Source of the DNA: Perilla frutescens
Taxonomy: Eukaryota > Streptophyta > Magnoliopsida > Lamiales > Lamiaceae
Reading direction: 5' to 3'
Length of the DNA: 64,000 nt
NCBI GenBank assembly: GCA_026008535.1
Contig: BRKX01000006.1
Location: forward strand, 9,570,501-9,634,500
Position 1 is the first letter of the stretch; the number at the start of each line of letters is the position of its first letter. Shown here piece by piece: positions 44,708 to 57,880 of this stretch. Under the pieces are notes generated by a model. That model was not told the DNA's origin. It saw only the letters and a list, made by a program, of their open reading frames with translations, and made no database searches. The position numbers and the translations under genes are program-made.

Positions 44708-46014
44708 TATATAGAGTAAAATATACCGTAAATTATCTATTAAAAATGGAGTATAGTTGATCGGCGACCCAATAATTACGATTTTCAATTCCTTTTGGAT
44801 TTCTCCCAATGATGGCCCATCTTAAAAATAGCATTTACAATTTGTATCAGCTCGTTTTTTAGAGTTTTTGGCTTGCTAGTTTTTAATATTTAAATTAGAG
44901 TTGTCAAAAAGGGTCAAGTTGCCGTCGGGCTAGCTCATGTCCACCATTTTTTTAGACGGGTAGAACTTTAAATTTGAAGTCCATTTTCCAGGCAGGCCGG
45001 AGCGGATAAGCCCGTGACGGGGCAAGTAACCCACCAAACCCGTCGATACATACATACCTACATACATATATACATACATACATATATATATTATTTTTAG
45101 TTAAATGATATTTATGATTAATATGAATTATATGATAATATCCCCATTCCCCAAAATGTTTGTAAATTGTAACCTGATTAAAGTTTCTATACTTGTTTAG
45201 TTGATTACTAGCATATCACCCGTGCGTTGCACGGCTATTAAATATTGTATTTCATTGTCATGATATATATAATATAAATTATTGATTATAAATACAAAAA
45301 ATAATTATATTGATAAAAAAATATTTATTGAAAATTAATTAGATTAAATTAAATTTTGATTCCACATTGTATATAGATAAATAAAGATATGCGCAATACG
45401 CTACTAATAAAATAAATTTAAATAATTTATTGCACATGACTATACATGGAGTGTTATTATATTTTATCACATATTAAAAATTTTATGCTACTACATCTTT
45501 TGGCCATGGAAATATCAACATAAAGTTGACTGTAGCTGGGAATAAATTTCTTTATAAAAAGTTTCAATTGAGATAGAGATAAATAAACATATTGGATAGT
45601 CGATAATTTAGAAAAGATATACAAATAAAATTAATTATGAATATAATAAATCATTTGTCGAAAAAGAAATAATGAAATTAATGCGTAAAAAATGATCATC
45701 TTCCATGCATTTCCAATTATGTGGAATACTTGGTGGTAATCTTGCATCTTAGTACATGAGAAAACTTCATTTATGGAAGGTTGTTTACTTTTACATCAGT
45801 AATAATATGATAGATAACACTGAAAATTCCATACAAATATCAAGGAACACAGAGGAAAAATTTCAAAACATACACAACTTATTAAAAGTACCACAAAAAA
45901 AATAATCTTGGTGTAGCAATCCTAACTAATTAAATAATAAGAATCTCAATCAATTGTCTTAGTAAGAAACAAACTTTTACAAAAATTTTGTGTTTCATAT
46001 TCACTCTAATAATT

Positions 46015-46015
46015 C

Positions 46016-46083
<68 letters not shown>
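46015..46083. repeat. (AAT)n microsatellite
   Basis: About 23 uninterrupted AAT units. Confidence 0.92.
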
Positions 46084-46086
<3 letters not shown>

Positions 46087-46261
46087 TACAAATTAAACAT
46101 GAACTAAATCAACTTATATAGACATATATATATATATATATATTGAATAACTTATATGTAGAATAATATATGTTATGTGTATATACATTATATCATATGT
46201 AAACATTGTAGGATAGATTTATTATTACGTTTCTATATATAAAATAATTATATACATTATA

Positions 46262-47048
46262 GGGTTAATTAGTTTAAATATCACAAACTATTCAGGATTT
46301 CTGGTTTTTAACATGAACTTTAAAATGTTGCCTCCACAACACGAACTTACATTTTTTTGTAATTACAACATCAGTTCAAAATTGAGTGCAATTACAAGCA
46401 CAAAAATTATACGAAATACTTAATTTTTTTTCTTATTTTTTTCCATAATACATTGATACAATTTTATTTCTCATGTATGTTTTATTTTATTAACATTGAA
46501 AATTTGATGTAAATTAATTAGTATTTTATCTGTGTGAGGTGCGAGTATAAATTATTTATAAACACAAATAAATAATTACAAAACTTTTGAGATTGAGTGA
46601 ATAATTACGAAAATAAAAACATAAAAAATTATATGAAAATAGAGTTTAAATTAATATTCGACATGTAATATAATCAATTTTTTGGATATGACAACATGAA
46701 TCTGTTAGATTTATTTATAGAACGACAATAGTAAATAATATTACAAACACATGTAAATAAAATATAAAATGCATCATGAAATATATATGTAAGTATTTCA
46801 TGATGTTATAATTGCAAAAAAATAATAATGTTATAATTGGAAAAAAAATGTAAGTTTATATTGTATGCATAACATTTTAAAATAGATTAAATATTTCATA
46901 TAATTTTTGTGCTTGTAATTGCACTCAATTTTAAACTGATGTTGTAATTACAAAAAAATAAAATTTCGTGTTGTGGAGACAACATTTTAAAGTTCGTGTT
47001 AAAAACCAAAAATCATGAATAATTCGTGATATTTAAACCAATTAACCC
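46262..47048. mobile_element. Mutator-type MITE with perfect 9-bp target duplication
   Basis: The 787-bp element begins GGGTTAATTAGTTTAAATAT and ends ATATTTAAACCAATTAACCC. The terminal inverted repeats match for roughly 150 bases with few changes. It is flanked by TACATTATA at both 46253-46261 and 47049-47057. A 9-bp duplication with long inverted repeats is the mark of the Mutator superfamily. It has no ORF, so it must be mobilised by another element's transposase. Confidence 0.9.
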
Positions 47049-47585
47049 TACATTATATCTAATTAATACTATGACATCATTATAGATATTATATGTTTTA
47101 TAGATAGCATAAATATAGAAATTGAATATAACTCGAATATTGATTAATGTAATTATAGGATATTATATCTTATGTAGATATGTATAATATTATGGACAAT
47201 ATATTAACACTATTTATGGATAGAATATAACGTATGTAATTATATGATTAACCAAATTTTTAATTAAATGTTATATATATTTTTTTGTGGAGAGAGTTTA
47301 GGCGGGAAAATTTGATAGTTTCTATTTATACAGACTATCTTACTTTTAGATATAATATAGATATAGATTTCAATCCTATAAAAAAAATATTTCAATATTT
47401 TAGTTCTAATATATATTCTGGGTACTAAGCTACATGTTCAATTAGCAAAATTCATCAAACATACCTACTGCAGTTCAAGGTTAATAATATATTTCTCATT
47501 ACTGAAGTTTAAAACTCGAATTTCATTATAAGAAAAAAAGGAAAAGCACACGGGTCAGCCCGCCAACCGAGGGCTTAGGTGGGGG

Positions 47586-48580
47586 TGTTAGTCATGTATA
47601 CTGGAAGACTTGTCTTTTTATATGAAGTTACATAAACTAGGCAAATATAAACATGTTCATGATCATGTGAATGTACATTGTCATGAACATGTAAGGTCAG
47701 AAAGATAAATTGAAAGTAAGTAAATGGCACGAGGTTGATAACCCTGTTCAATCCACTGATCTACGTCAAGGGGACTTCACAAGTCCGTGAGAAACAATCT
47801 ACTACTCCGTTACAAGATTACAAAGGCTATTATACAATGACCTCCCATCACTCAACCCCTTTCCTATGCACTACAACCTCTTTCGATGGACTGAATTGTG
47901 AGATCCCCTCACAACCTAGACTCCCTCTAGTTATCACAGAATTTTTTTTCTGAGACTCCTTTAAAAGTGTGTATAAAAGAATTTCAAACACAGACTATAC
48001 ATACAATGATCACAAGGGTCAAACCTAGTATACTCGAATACTATATGCTTCAAACTTGAAGTCTTTAAGACTCTCTATCTCTTGTGTATTCGTAAACCTC
48101 TTGCTATCTAACTAGTCTGATTCCTAGACTATTTATAAACACAAGACATAGCCTAAATAAGGTAATCAGATTGTCCTAATTTGAATCAAATTCTTATCAA
48201 GAAACTTTCCTAGTTTAATTCAAACTCCAACTAGTTAGAAGCCTTCCTTGAATAGAACTCACCTACTTCCATCTTGATCTCCATCTTGAAGAATATATCT
48301 TCTATTATGAAATGTCCATCTTGAAAAGGCAACTTCAACTCCTGGAAATCAGCTTGGCACATCTCTTGAAAACTCTCTGGACAATCATGTACATGATCAT
48401 GTTCACGAACATGCTCAAATACATTCTTCGATCTTTAATCAGATTTGCAGGGGAATGTTCATATCATAATGTCCAGAACATGGTCTTCAAACTTGAAAAA
48501 CCAAAACCTTTTATGTTCTTTGAATTTCCATAAAGATCATGATAATCTAAAACACTTAGTGCATAAAGATGGCACTAACA
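47586..48580 (-). repeat. 3' LTR of SIRE-like relic C
   Basis: 995 bp. Read on the minus strand it starts TGTTAGTGCCATC and ends ATGACTAACA, giving inverted TGTTAG/CTAACA ends. A polypurine tract (AAATGGGGAGAT) lies beside its start at about 48581-48596. It matches the LTR pieces of relic B. Confidence 0.85.
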
Positions 48581-49000
48581 ATCTCCCCATTTGTCTTTAT
48601 CTAATGGCAAATCAACTCCATGTTTATAAAGAACACAATCTTCATCTGAAAGATCATGTACCTTAAAACATTCTTGAATGTCTTTGAGAACATCATATCA
48701 TCCTGCTATTTTTCAGTCTTTTATCAGCTTGTATCTGCTCTGTTGTATTACGTTTTTTATCATATTCATTTTTTTCTATTAGTAATTTTAATTTTTTAGC
48801 AGATAAGGATCATAGTCTTGCAGATAAAAAGATATGTTCAAAATATAATACCCAAGATTTGATATTACAGAATTAGGCACAAAAAATATTTTGTAAAAAC
48901 ATAGATGCAAGATAATAAAATGAACAGGAGAAATTTAAAAATTATCTAGCATTTACTCTCTCAATTTGCCACCAAGAAAGGCAAATGAGTAAAAAGAGAA

Positions 49001-51365
49001 CTACTCGGATTTGTCAGTTGCTTCCTCATCTTCTTCAGCTTCAGATCCTCCTTCTGCATCATTATCGTCTTCTTCTTCTGTCTCTGTAGCCTCTTTTTCT
49101 TCTTTTTGAGTTTCTTGCTCCTCTTCTGCAACTTTCTCTTTTCCAGCTTCTTCTTCTGTAGCTCTTCTTGATCATCATGTCCTTCACCTTTGGATGCAGT
49201 CTGTGGAGATTCCTTCTGAGTAGCAACTACAACAGTACTTGCAAGTTTATACAAGTTGTGAACATGTTCAGGTACATCAGCTATTGGGGAGGCAAATTTT
49301 TCTCCAGATGAGAGTTCAACTATCAATGCTTGAATCTTCATCTTCTTAGATGTATGCTCAGATATCAATCGAGCATGAAATTCTAGATTGTTCTCTAGAA
49401 ACTTCAGCACAAGACTTTTTGATGAAGACTTTTCTGCAAATGCATCAACACCTTTCTTTGATGCAATGAACTTCTTGAATTGTATGTGCAGATGATGATC
49501 ACCAATTTCAGGAGCAACTTTGATGATCAGAGGCTTCTTGGGAGGCATAACTCTATCTGTTTTTGTAGAGACATTCTTCTGCTACTTCTTGATGATGCCA
49601 TAGATAAGAGATGGGTAGCACAGAGGAGCTTTCACAACAGTGGACTCAACATTGCTTACAAGCTTTCTGAACACAAACTTCCCATAATTGAACTTCTTTC
49701 ATGTTCTCAGGTGGAACAGAAATCTCCCTTAGGCTTGTGTGACTGCAGCTCTATGCTTGGTTGGCATCCAGCTGTGTATCATGATGTGAAACAGTGCACC
49801 ATACTTCTGAGACAACTTTGATGATGGAATTGTCTGAGGATTATAGGGCATTTGAAGTATATGCTTTGGGTCAGTTCTTCAGCAACCACCTCCCAGTCAT
49901 TTATGTCCTCCAACTCTCCCTCAACTGAGCAATCCAGAAACTTGTTGATGAGTTCTGGTGAGAAATCAATCATTTCTCCTCTAACAAAGACTTTGTGAAG
50001 TCTTCAGATTCAGGATCATCAATATCTTTAGTAAGGTTGCAATAAAACTCTGACACAACCAAAGGAACAAACTCATGCACCCTCTGCACAGTTCCTAACA
50101 AATCAGCTTCCTTCAACAAAGAATAAACCCAGTAGCTAGGAGTATATCCTTATCCACCTTCCTTTCAGAGATCAAAGACATCTTCTTCACCTTATCTCAT
50201 AACTCAGCATGGTTCGTCCAATGAAAGAGAGCATGTTTAGAGATACCTAGTAAATGGATAATCTATTTGTGATGATCAGCATCATGTTCACTTAACTCAG
50301 AGTGAACATCTTCAGGTACATGCTTGGGATAGACAGATTTCTTGGCCTTCTTGGATGGTCCGGCACTTGTGGTGGCTTTCCTCTTCTTTTGAGTTGGTGT
50401 TGTGGATGGTGGAGTGGTTGAGCCTCTGCTTCTTGTCATTGGTGTTCTCTGAACAATCTTGACAATCTCAGTGGAAGACTTCTTCCTGGGAGTCTTCTTC
50501 TTAACAGGTGATCTAGAAAATAGATCATACTGAGCAGATGCCAGTAGCTTTTCTTGATGTGGAACAAGTGTGTTTTCAGTAGACTCAGAAGATGAACTTT
50601 GGACATCTTCTTCTTCTTCTAGATCAGCAACTAAAGGTTGTTTGATGACCTTTTTCTTTCCCTTGGCAGCTGCTATGGCCTTTATCTTGGTGCTCAGAGG
50701 AATATCATCATTCTCTGAAATATCTCCACCTTCAGGTTGTTCTGGTGTCAGCTTCTCATGTAATTTTTTTTCTGAAATATCCTTCTCAAATGCAGGTTCT
50801 TCTGGTGTTGTTTTCTCAGTAGTACTCTGTTCTGCAACATGTTTCTCTTCATGCACAGGAACATCTTCAGGCACAACTTTCTCATTAGCAGCAAATCCTT
50901 TCTCTTTTTGAAGAGATTGAGCAGTAGGTGATGTGATGGTCTTCTTTGATGTAGGAGTAGCAGTCTTCTTTGGTTTATTTACTGCAGACCATTTTTTTCC
51001 TACCTTCTTTGTTGTAGTTCTCTTGTTTACATTGTATGAGCTTGCTGCTTGCTTTAACAGACCATGGATAGAAAGATTCTGAGTCTTTGTCTTCTTTGCA
51101 GAAGATATGGCTTCAGGTTCTTCTTTATTCATGTCTTCTTCTTCATCATGGAACTCTTCTATCATCTCTTCAGTATCCTTACTAGAGGACTCATCTCGTA
51201 GAGCCTGATGAACAGGTTTCTTGTATGAAGATTCCCTATGAATTTGTTTATCGAAGTCATCCTCTTCATAGAATTGATCCTAAGGTTAGAAATAAGTAAT
51301 TTTTCATACCTTATTCTGGGTTTCACAACTTTCTTAGGATGAACAAGTTTTCTTTTTGGTGCCAT
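49001..51365 (-). pseudogene. Copy C of the SIRE-like extra ORF (unknown function)
   Basis: It starts MAPKRKLVHPKKVVKPRIRY at 51365 and ends ATDKSE at 49001. The long Lys/Glu/Ser-rich N-terminal part (51165-50263) is followed by a region with MIDFSPELINKFLDCSV and INDWEVVAEEL (49973-49780), then PLIIKVAPEIGD and an acidic tail. At least three frame changes break it. Its place between RNase H and the 3' LTR is that of the extra ORF in SIRE/Maximus copia elements. Domain similarity to 'putative plant transposon protein' families is my inference from the motif pattern. Confidence 0.7.
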
Positions 51366-51815
51366 TGAATAGAATAAGATGAACTTCTTGAGTGATTAAA
51401 GGTAATGGCAGAAAGAAGAAGAAAAGAGATATCAGAAAGTTTGGGAATAAAACTTGAATTAAGAGAATTTGGAATGTATAATGATATCTCAACAACAGCT
51501 ATACGTATATATAAGAGAGAACTCCATTCAATATGTATTCTCAGGTATTCCTTAGATAGAAAAACTGGAGAGAAATCTCGAAAAATCAGAGGTGACGTTG
51601 TTAGAACTAGTCATTGACAAAGATGTACATGAAAATTTGAAAATTATTTATGTACATGATGATGAACATTTATGGGAATGTTCAGACCCTTGATGCAGGA
51701 ATGGTTCTTTCCTGTTGAGTGTGAAATAAACACACTCACACCCCTCATCTTTGGTTTACTGAACCAGACAAACACCAAGAGATGCTCTTAATTTCTCAAA
51801 TTGAGCAGCATCCAA

Positions 51816-54800
51816 TCACTTGGTGAATAGATCAGCTAGTTGATCTTTTGTCTTCACATGTTCAATCTTTAGAACTTCTTCCTCAACTAACTTTCTGATG
51901 AAATGATATCTGATATCAATATGTTTTGTTTTTGAATGTTTAACATGATTCTTGGATATATTGATAGCATCCATGTTGTCACAATATAGAATAGGTGTAT
52001 CATGAGCAAGTTCATAATTATTCATCATTTGCATCATCCATATAGTCTGAGTTGAGCTACTTCCAGCAGCTATGTATTCAGCTTCTGCGGTTGATAATGA
52101 CATGTTGTTTTGCTTCTTGTTCAACCAGGAAACAACATTGTTTCCTAAAAAGAAACAAGCACTTAATGTGTTTTTTTTTATCATCTGGAGATCTTTCCCA
52201 ATCAGCATCACAGTATTCAGTAAGACTTGAATTTATATCTAAAGTATACCATAATCCATAGTCTGCAGTCCCACTGATATACTTGATGATGTTCTTGACT
52301 GCCTTCAAGTAACTTTCTTTAGGACATGACTGATATCTGGCACAAACACCCACACTGTAGGATATATCGGGTCTGCTTGTTGTAAGATAGAGAAAACTTC
52401 TAATCATGCTTCTGTATAGTATCTGATCTACTTCTTCTCCTATATCATCCTTTCCAATCTTAACAGTGATGCTGATAGGAATGCTTTTGTGCTTAGAATT
52501 TTCTAACTTGAACTTCTTGACTAAGTTCATTGCATACTTAGACTGAGAGATGGAGATACCTTCTTCTGATTGCTTTATTTGAAGTCCAAGAAAACTCTTC
52601 AGATCTCCAACCAGGCTTATCTCAAACTCAGTTTCCATGTCCCTGATAAAGTCCTTGATCATCTTATCAGACAATGAGCCAAACACTATATCATATGCAT
52701 ATACTTGAACCACAATTACTTGTGATTTGTCCTTTTTGATGAATGGTGTCATGTCATCTCCTACTCTGTTGTATCCTTTGCTAACCAAGTATGAAGCTAG
52801 TCTTTCATACCGTACTCGAGGAGTCTGTTTCAAACCATATAATGCTTTTTTGAGTTTGAAAACATAGACTGGATAATGTGGATATTCAAATCCTTTAGGT
52901 TGTGCAACATACACATCTTTCTTCAGAAATCCATTCAAAAATGCACTATTGGCATCCATGTGATAGAGCTTGAATTTCATCATGCAAGTAATAGCTAGAA
53001 GAAGTCTAACTTATTCTATTCTTGTGACTGGAGCAAAGGTTTCATCAAAATTTATTCCTTCAATCTGTGAATACCCTTGAGGAACCAGTTTGGCTTTATT
53101 CTTTGTAATATTTCCAGACTCATCAGTCTTGTTCTTGAATATCCACTTTGTCCCTACAATATTCACTTCTTCAGATTTCTGCACTAGATCTCATACATCA
53201 TTCTTCTTGAATTGCAGAAGCTCTTCTTGCATTGCTTTGATCCATTAGACATCTTTAAGAGCTTCTTGAATATTTTTGGGCTCTATCTTAGATGTGAAGT
53301 AGACATTGGATATTTCTTCATGTAACCTTTTTCTGAGTCTGCTTCTGGTCATTCTCCCTTCATGGATATCTCCTATGATATTAGTAACAAGATGATGTTT
53401 AATAATCTATCGTGAGGGTTTCCTTTTCTTAACTCCCTGATCTTCATATTCACTTTTTATGTCATCATGTACATTAGAATGTCCAAATACATCTGAATGT
53501 ACATCATCTTCTGTGGAGTTGACAGCATCATTCCGATCATCAAATCTGACATTGACTGATTCTACCACCACCTTGGTCTCTTTGTTGTAAATCTTGTATG
53601 ATTTACTGTTTCTGAAATGTCCAACAAACATCCCTTCTACTCCTTTGTTGTTCATCTTACTGAGATATTCTCTATCATTGATAATATAACAAATAGTACC
53701 AAACATATGGAAGTACTTCACAGTAGGTTTCTTTTCATACCAAATCTCATATAGTGTAGTGAAGGTACCCGGTCTGAGATGAACGCTATTGCTGATGTGG
53801 CATGCAGTGTTGATGACTTCTGCCCAAAACATAGAAGCAACTCCTTTTGCAGCAATCGTAGTTCTGGCCATCTCCTGGAGAGTTCTATTCTTCATTTCAA
53901 CCACTCCATTCTGTTGAGGAGTCTAAGGCTGAGTACTCATGGCTAATTCCATTCTCATGGTAGAAATTATCAAAGTACTAATTTTCAAATTCCTTGCTAT
54001 GATCACTTCTGATTCTGATGATTTGCTGGTCCTTTCAACTGTGATCTTGCAAGCCAAATTCTTGAAGGCCATGAATGCCTCACTCTTGTCTTTGAGAAGG
54101 TCTACTCATGTGAATCTTGAGAAGTTATCTATGCATACAAGAACATACTTCTTTCCTCCATAGATTTCTACAGCCATTGGTCTCATTAGATCCATATGAA
54201 AAAGATCTAAAATTCTTTTGGAAGTTCTGTCCTAAACTTATTTATGTTGGGATCTTGTCTGCTTTCCAATTTGGCATGGTCCACATAACTTGTCTCTTTA
54301 AACCTTGATCTGAGGGATTCCTCTGACTATCTCCTTGTTGATAATCTTCTAGAGATTTCTGAAGTTAATGTGGCCAAGCTTCTGATGCCAGATATCTAAC
54401 TCTTCTATAAATGTTCTTTGACATGTTAAAGAACATTATGTAGGTGCATGTAGATGATAATAGTTGTCAGTTGATCTTCTTCCTTCTATGAATAAGTCAT
54501 TGTTCTTATTCATTACCCTGTAATTCTCTTTGGTGAAGATCACTGTCATGTCATCATCACATAGCTGACTGATGCTAATAAGATTGGCTTTGAGTCCATC
54601 AATTAGCATAGCTTTTTTCAGCTTAGGCATTCCTTCAACAACCAACTCTCCTTTTCCCATAACTTTTCCCTTTTTGCCATCTCCAAAGGTGACAAAGTCA
54701 GATGAGCAAGCTTTTAAGTTCTGCACAACTGAGCAATCCCCAGTCATATGTCTTGAACAACCACTGTCAAAATACCAGCCTTGTCTTGAATAACCCATTT

Positions 54801-56205
54801 CTTCTTCTGAGCAGGCTTCTTCTTTTCTTGTACAGATGGTCTTCTGTTCCTATTGTTGGGATCCTGAACTACAAATCTTCTTCTTATCCTTTTAAGATCA
54901 TTGACGTATTTCTCACAATGTGGTCATATGTGGCCTTTCTTCTCACAATAATGACAGATGATTCCTTTTGTATCCATTATGAACAGTCATCTTCTTGTCA
55001 ATAATGTTCTTCTGGATGTGTTGAACATTATTCTATACATGTGCTGGTTGACTTGTACTTTCTTTGACAAACACTATCTTGGATTATCTTTCATTATATC
55101 CAAGACCTGGATGACTCTTTCCCGAATGTCTTGGAGTAGTAAGAATCTTGTTAAGATTCTTTGTTCAATTGTTTGGCATAGTAACATTTATTTTGATGGA
55201 TTTGAGCTCTACAGATAACTCATCAATCTTCTTCTCTTGTTGTTGAATTGTATCCTTCTGATCTCAATTAGACTTAATCAGATTCTCCTTCTCTTCCAAT
55301 AGATTCTTGTTTTAAGACTGAAGGGTCTTATTGATCTCCATAACTTCTAGCCACTTTGCATATATCTCCTTGTATGTTTTCACAAATTCTTCTTAACTGA
55401 AATCTTTATTATTTGATTCTTTTTTTTTCTGCATAGTCGAAGGAATCCTGGAAGTTAGAGACTTTTGTTGTGAATGAAATAGTTTCTTTATCTAAATCAC
55501 TACTGCTTTCTTCAGATTCATTATCATTGAGAGATGCATTGTAATTTTTTTTTATTTCTCTTAAGTGTGTTAACACATTCAGCTTGAATGTGTCTGAATC
55601 CATCACATTCTTTGTATTGTATTTCTCTTCTTGGATTTGACTGTTGAAATTCCTTCTGATCATTGCTTGAGTTTCTATCTTGCAGAGAGTTACCAGTTGG
55701 TTGCTTTGTGTTGTTGGTCTTTCTTGAAGACTGCTTGTTAGCTCTTTTCAACATTCGGCTGAAGTTCTTGGTAATTAAGACCACAGTGTTCATTGTATTT
55801 GAATTAAGTACAGTTTTTTGTTTATGTACATGTTCAGGTACATCTTCTGAAACTTCAGTTTTAAGAGCAATACCTCTCTTCCATGAGTTGTTGTCTTCAT
55901 CTTCCAGATTCATCTCGAACGTCCTTAAAGACCCTATCAGCTCATCAAGCCTCATACCCTTAATATCCTTAGCTTCTTCAATTGTAGTAACTTTGTATGC
56001 AAATTTCTTCGGAAGAGATCTGAGAACTTTTCTTACAAGTTTTTCATTGTTGATAGGCTCACTAAGAGCAAAACTCTCATTAGATATGCTTCTTAGTCTG
56101 GCATTGAACTCACATATGGACTTAGTTTCATCCATTCTAAGAGATTCAAACTTAGAAGTAAGATTTTGAAGCCTGGATAACCTTACTGAACTAATTATTG
56201 GGGGT
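51816..56205 (-). pseudogene. SIRE-like Ty1/copia relic C, gag-pol
   Basis: Reading leftwards from 56205: a partial gag (FARLRS-type region and LRSLPKKFAYKVTTIEEAKD), a CCHC knuckle region (CHYCEKKGHI then stop, near 54940), protease (WYFDSGCSRHMTG, 54790), GAG-pre-integrase, integrase (about 54200-53400; TPQQNGV-like, NRTLQEMARTT), reverse transcriptase (52983 on; MDANSAFLNGFLKK) and RNase H (SLSTAEAEYIAAGSS, ending QLADLFTK at 51816). The YVDD box has become YAYD, so reverse transcriptase would be inactive, and there are many stops and frame changes. The SIRE lineage is assigned from the RNase H and gag patterns. The 5' end is cut by an old copia at 56206. Confidence 0.88.
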
Positions 56206-57880
56206 TTTTTTTTAATTGTACCCCAGAGGATCTATATGGATGTCATTAATTCTAAGCTCATAAAAATCATAATTTTATATGTCACATTAATTATCCTATG
56301 TTGAATTAACATGAAAGTCCAATTTCGAATCTATTGCAGCAGGAAAAAATAGAATTAATTGAAACTGTTACTTACAATCATTGTCGGGTTGCTCACGGGA
56401 TTGAAGGTGTAATCCCGTTGTTGATGGAGAACACATGGATGATGAATTTCCTCTTCATGGTGTTCGAAATCTTCACAACTCCAATATTCTATTTCTTGAT
56501 CTTATGTTGTATTCCCGGACCTTGTCTAGATGCAGGGTTGGCTGCAGACTACTAAACGATTGTGGAAACCCTAGGAATCAAGAGAGCATGTAGAGGGGCT
56601 GTATGTTGTTGATGATTTTCGTGCCCCCCTCCATTATTATAGGGGAGGAGGCGAAAATTAACTACCCAGGGTTTGGGCCTCCAACTCTTGTTCTATTCCC
56701 AATCCACTTAGGTCATATTGGACTACAACAGGGATCTAGAAGAATGTTAAATTGGCCTAATAATTTATTTAAGTTCTAATATCCATGAGAATGATATAAT
56801 TAAATAAATTAAGTATTATTTTTATTCCACTAAAGAAATAATACTAACCTAAATAAGAATAAATTAATATTCTGTCTGCAGCGCTTTCCATGATCCTTGT
56901 GCTTGCTCAAGGGGACATCATCAACATAGGGCACCAGGACACAGTGACCAAATATATTACATGATCTATCATATATGCAAATGATACTGCCCAAAATATC
57001 GAGTTTGTTGATCCTATCTGAGAATATCGCTCATTGATAAATTAAGGCAATAACATAACATATATATGTTTGCCAATATATATGGGTCAAGAACCCAAAC
57101 TCTGTGGATCTTTATTCTCTCACTTAAAGTCAGAATAGAGAATAGTATCTTATCGTAATCCTGCTCAATACACAAGCGAGTGTACTAGAATAATCAATTA
57201 GTCAAGATAAACTAACTATTATATTACACATTTTTTATGCTCAGACGGCCCCGAGGTCCCTTTCTTCCCTGGTTAGGATGGACCAGTTGGGCTATCGTAA
57301 CTTCGGGTTCCGGCGTTGACTATATTTTATTCCATGTCATTGTATATTTGGTTATGTTATTGTTTCATTTTACTTTGCTATTTTCCTCCTTAGGTCCAGC
57401 TTTGGAGTCCTATAGTTTAGTTTTAGTACTTAGCTTATTTCTCCCTGTTACGGTTTTACCTTACACAGGTTCATATGTATGTTCTATTTTTTGGATGGGG
57501 GGTCACGTTTGGGCTCCTCCGGACGATGTATTAGTTCCATTATGTTGATATGTACAGGTTGGGGATCTACCTAATCCCCCACCCGTGAGGGTGTTTTCTT
57601 TAAAAAAAAACTAACTATTAGATTATCCTACGGTGTACCGATAGTGGGTATAGGACCATCTAGGCCATGAGTCTTTTAATACATTGTAAGGAATCCGATA
57701 ATATGATCTTTACTGCATGTTATCCCACACCATATCATCTACAATGCAAATATATGGAACGTTCAATTAAACACAAGAATAATTAAATACATATAGTGAC
57801 TGCAATTATTATTCAATTTATATTATCTTAATATTGTTTATTGTATACAGAGACAAGCTTTCTAGTATACAAAACCAATA
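56206..57880 (-). repeat. 3' LTR of old copia element D, interrupted by a LINE
   Basis: On the minus strand a polypurine-like AAGTGAGAGAT precedes TATTGGTTTTGTATAC, and the far end reads CCCCCAATAATTA: degenerate TGTTGG/CCAACA termini. A TATA-like CCCTATAATAATGG is seen near 56635 in the minus direction. Without the 386-bp LINE at 57222 the LTR is about 1.29 kb. Confidence 0.6.
57222..57607 (+). mobile_element. 5'-truncated LINE-like retroposon
   Basis: A 386-bp insert ends in a short A tail (TTTAAAAAAA) and is flanked by a perfect 13-bp repeat, AAACTAACTATTA, at 57209-57221 and 57608-57620. Its 3' part (GGGGATCTACCTAATCCCCC..GTGAGGGTG) resembles plant L1 3' ends. The short open frame inside is not recognisable. 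Confidence 0.75.

Larger units (their letters stand above)
40125..47585. other. AT-rich intergenic block with small transposons
   Basis: More than 7 kb without a credible gene. It holds three Stowaway-like MITEs, one Mutator-type MITE, several (AAT)n and (TA)n runs, a diverged ~290-bp direct duplication (41690-41970 and 41985-42250) and two copies of a dispersed GCACGG-containing motif (40718 and 45207). Confidence 0.6.

Noticed and set aside
47521..47585. Host gene fragment left of the relic C LTR
   Set aside because: Only a short GC-richer stretch; no reading frame or motif supports a gene.
55663..56169. Plus-strand 168-residue hydrophobic protein
   Set aside because: It is antisense to the recognisable gag region of relic C.
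57237..57548. Small membrane protein of about 100 residues
   Set aside because: It lies wholly inside a LINE-like insert with target duplications and has no recognisable domain.
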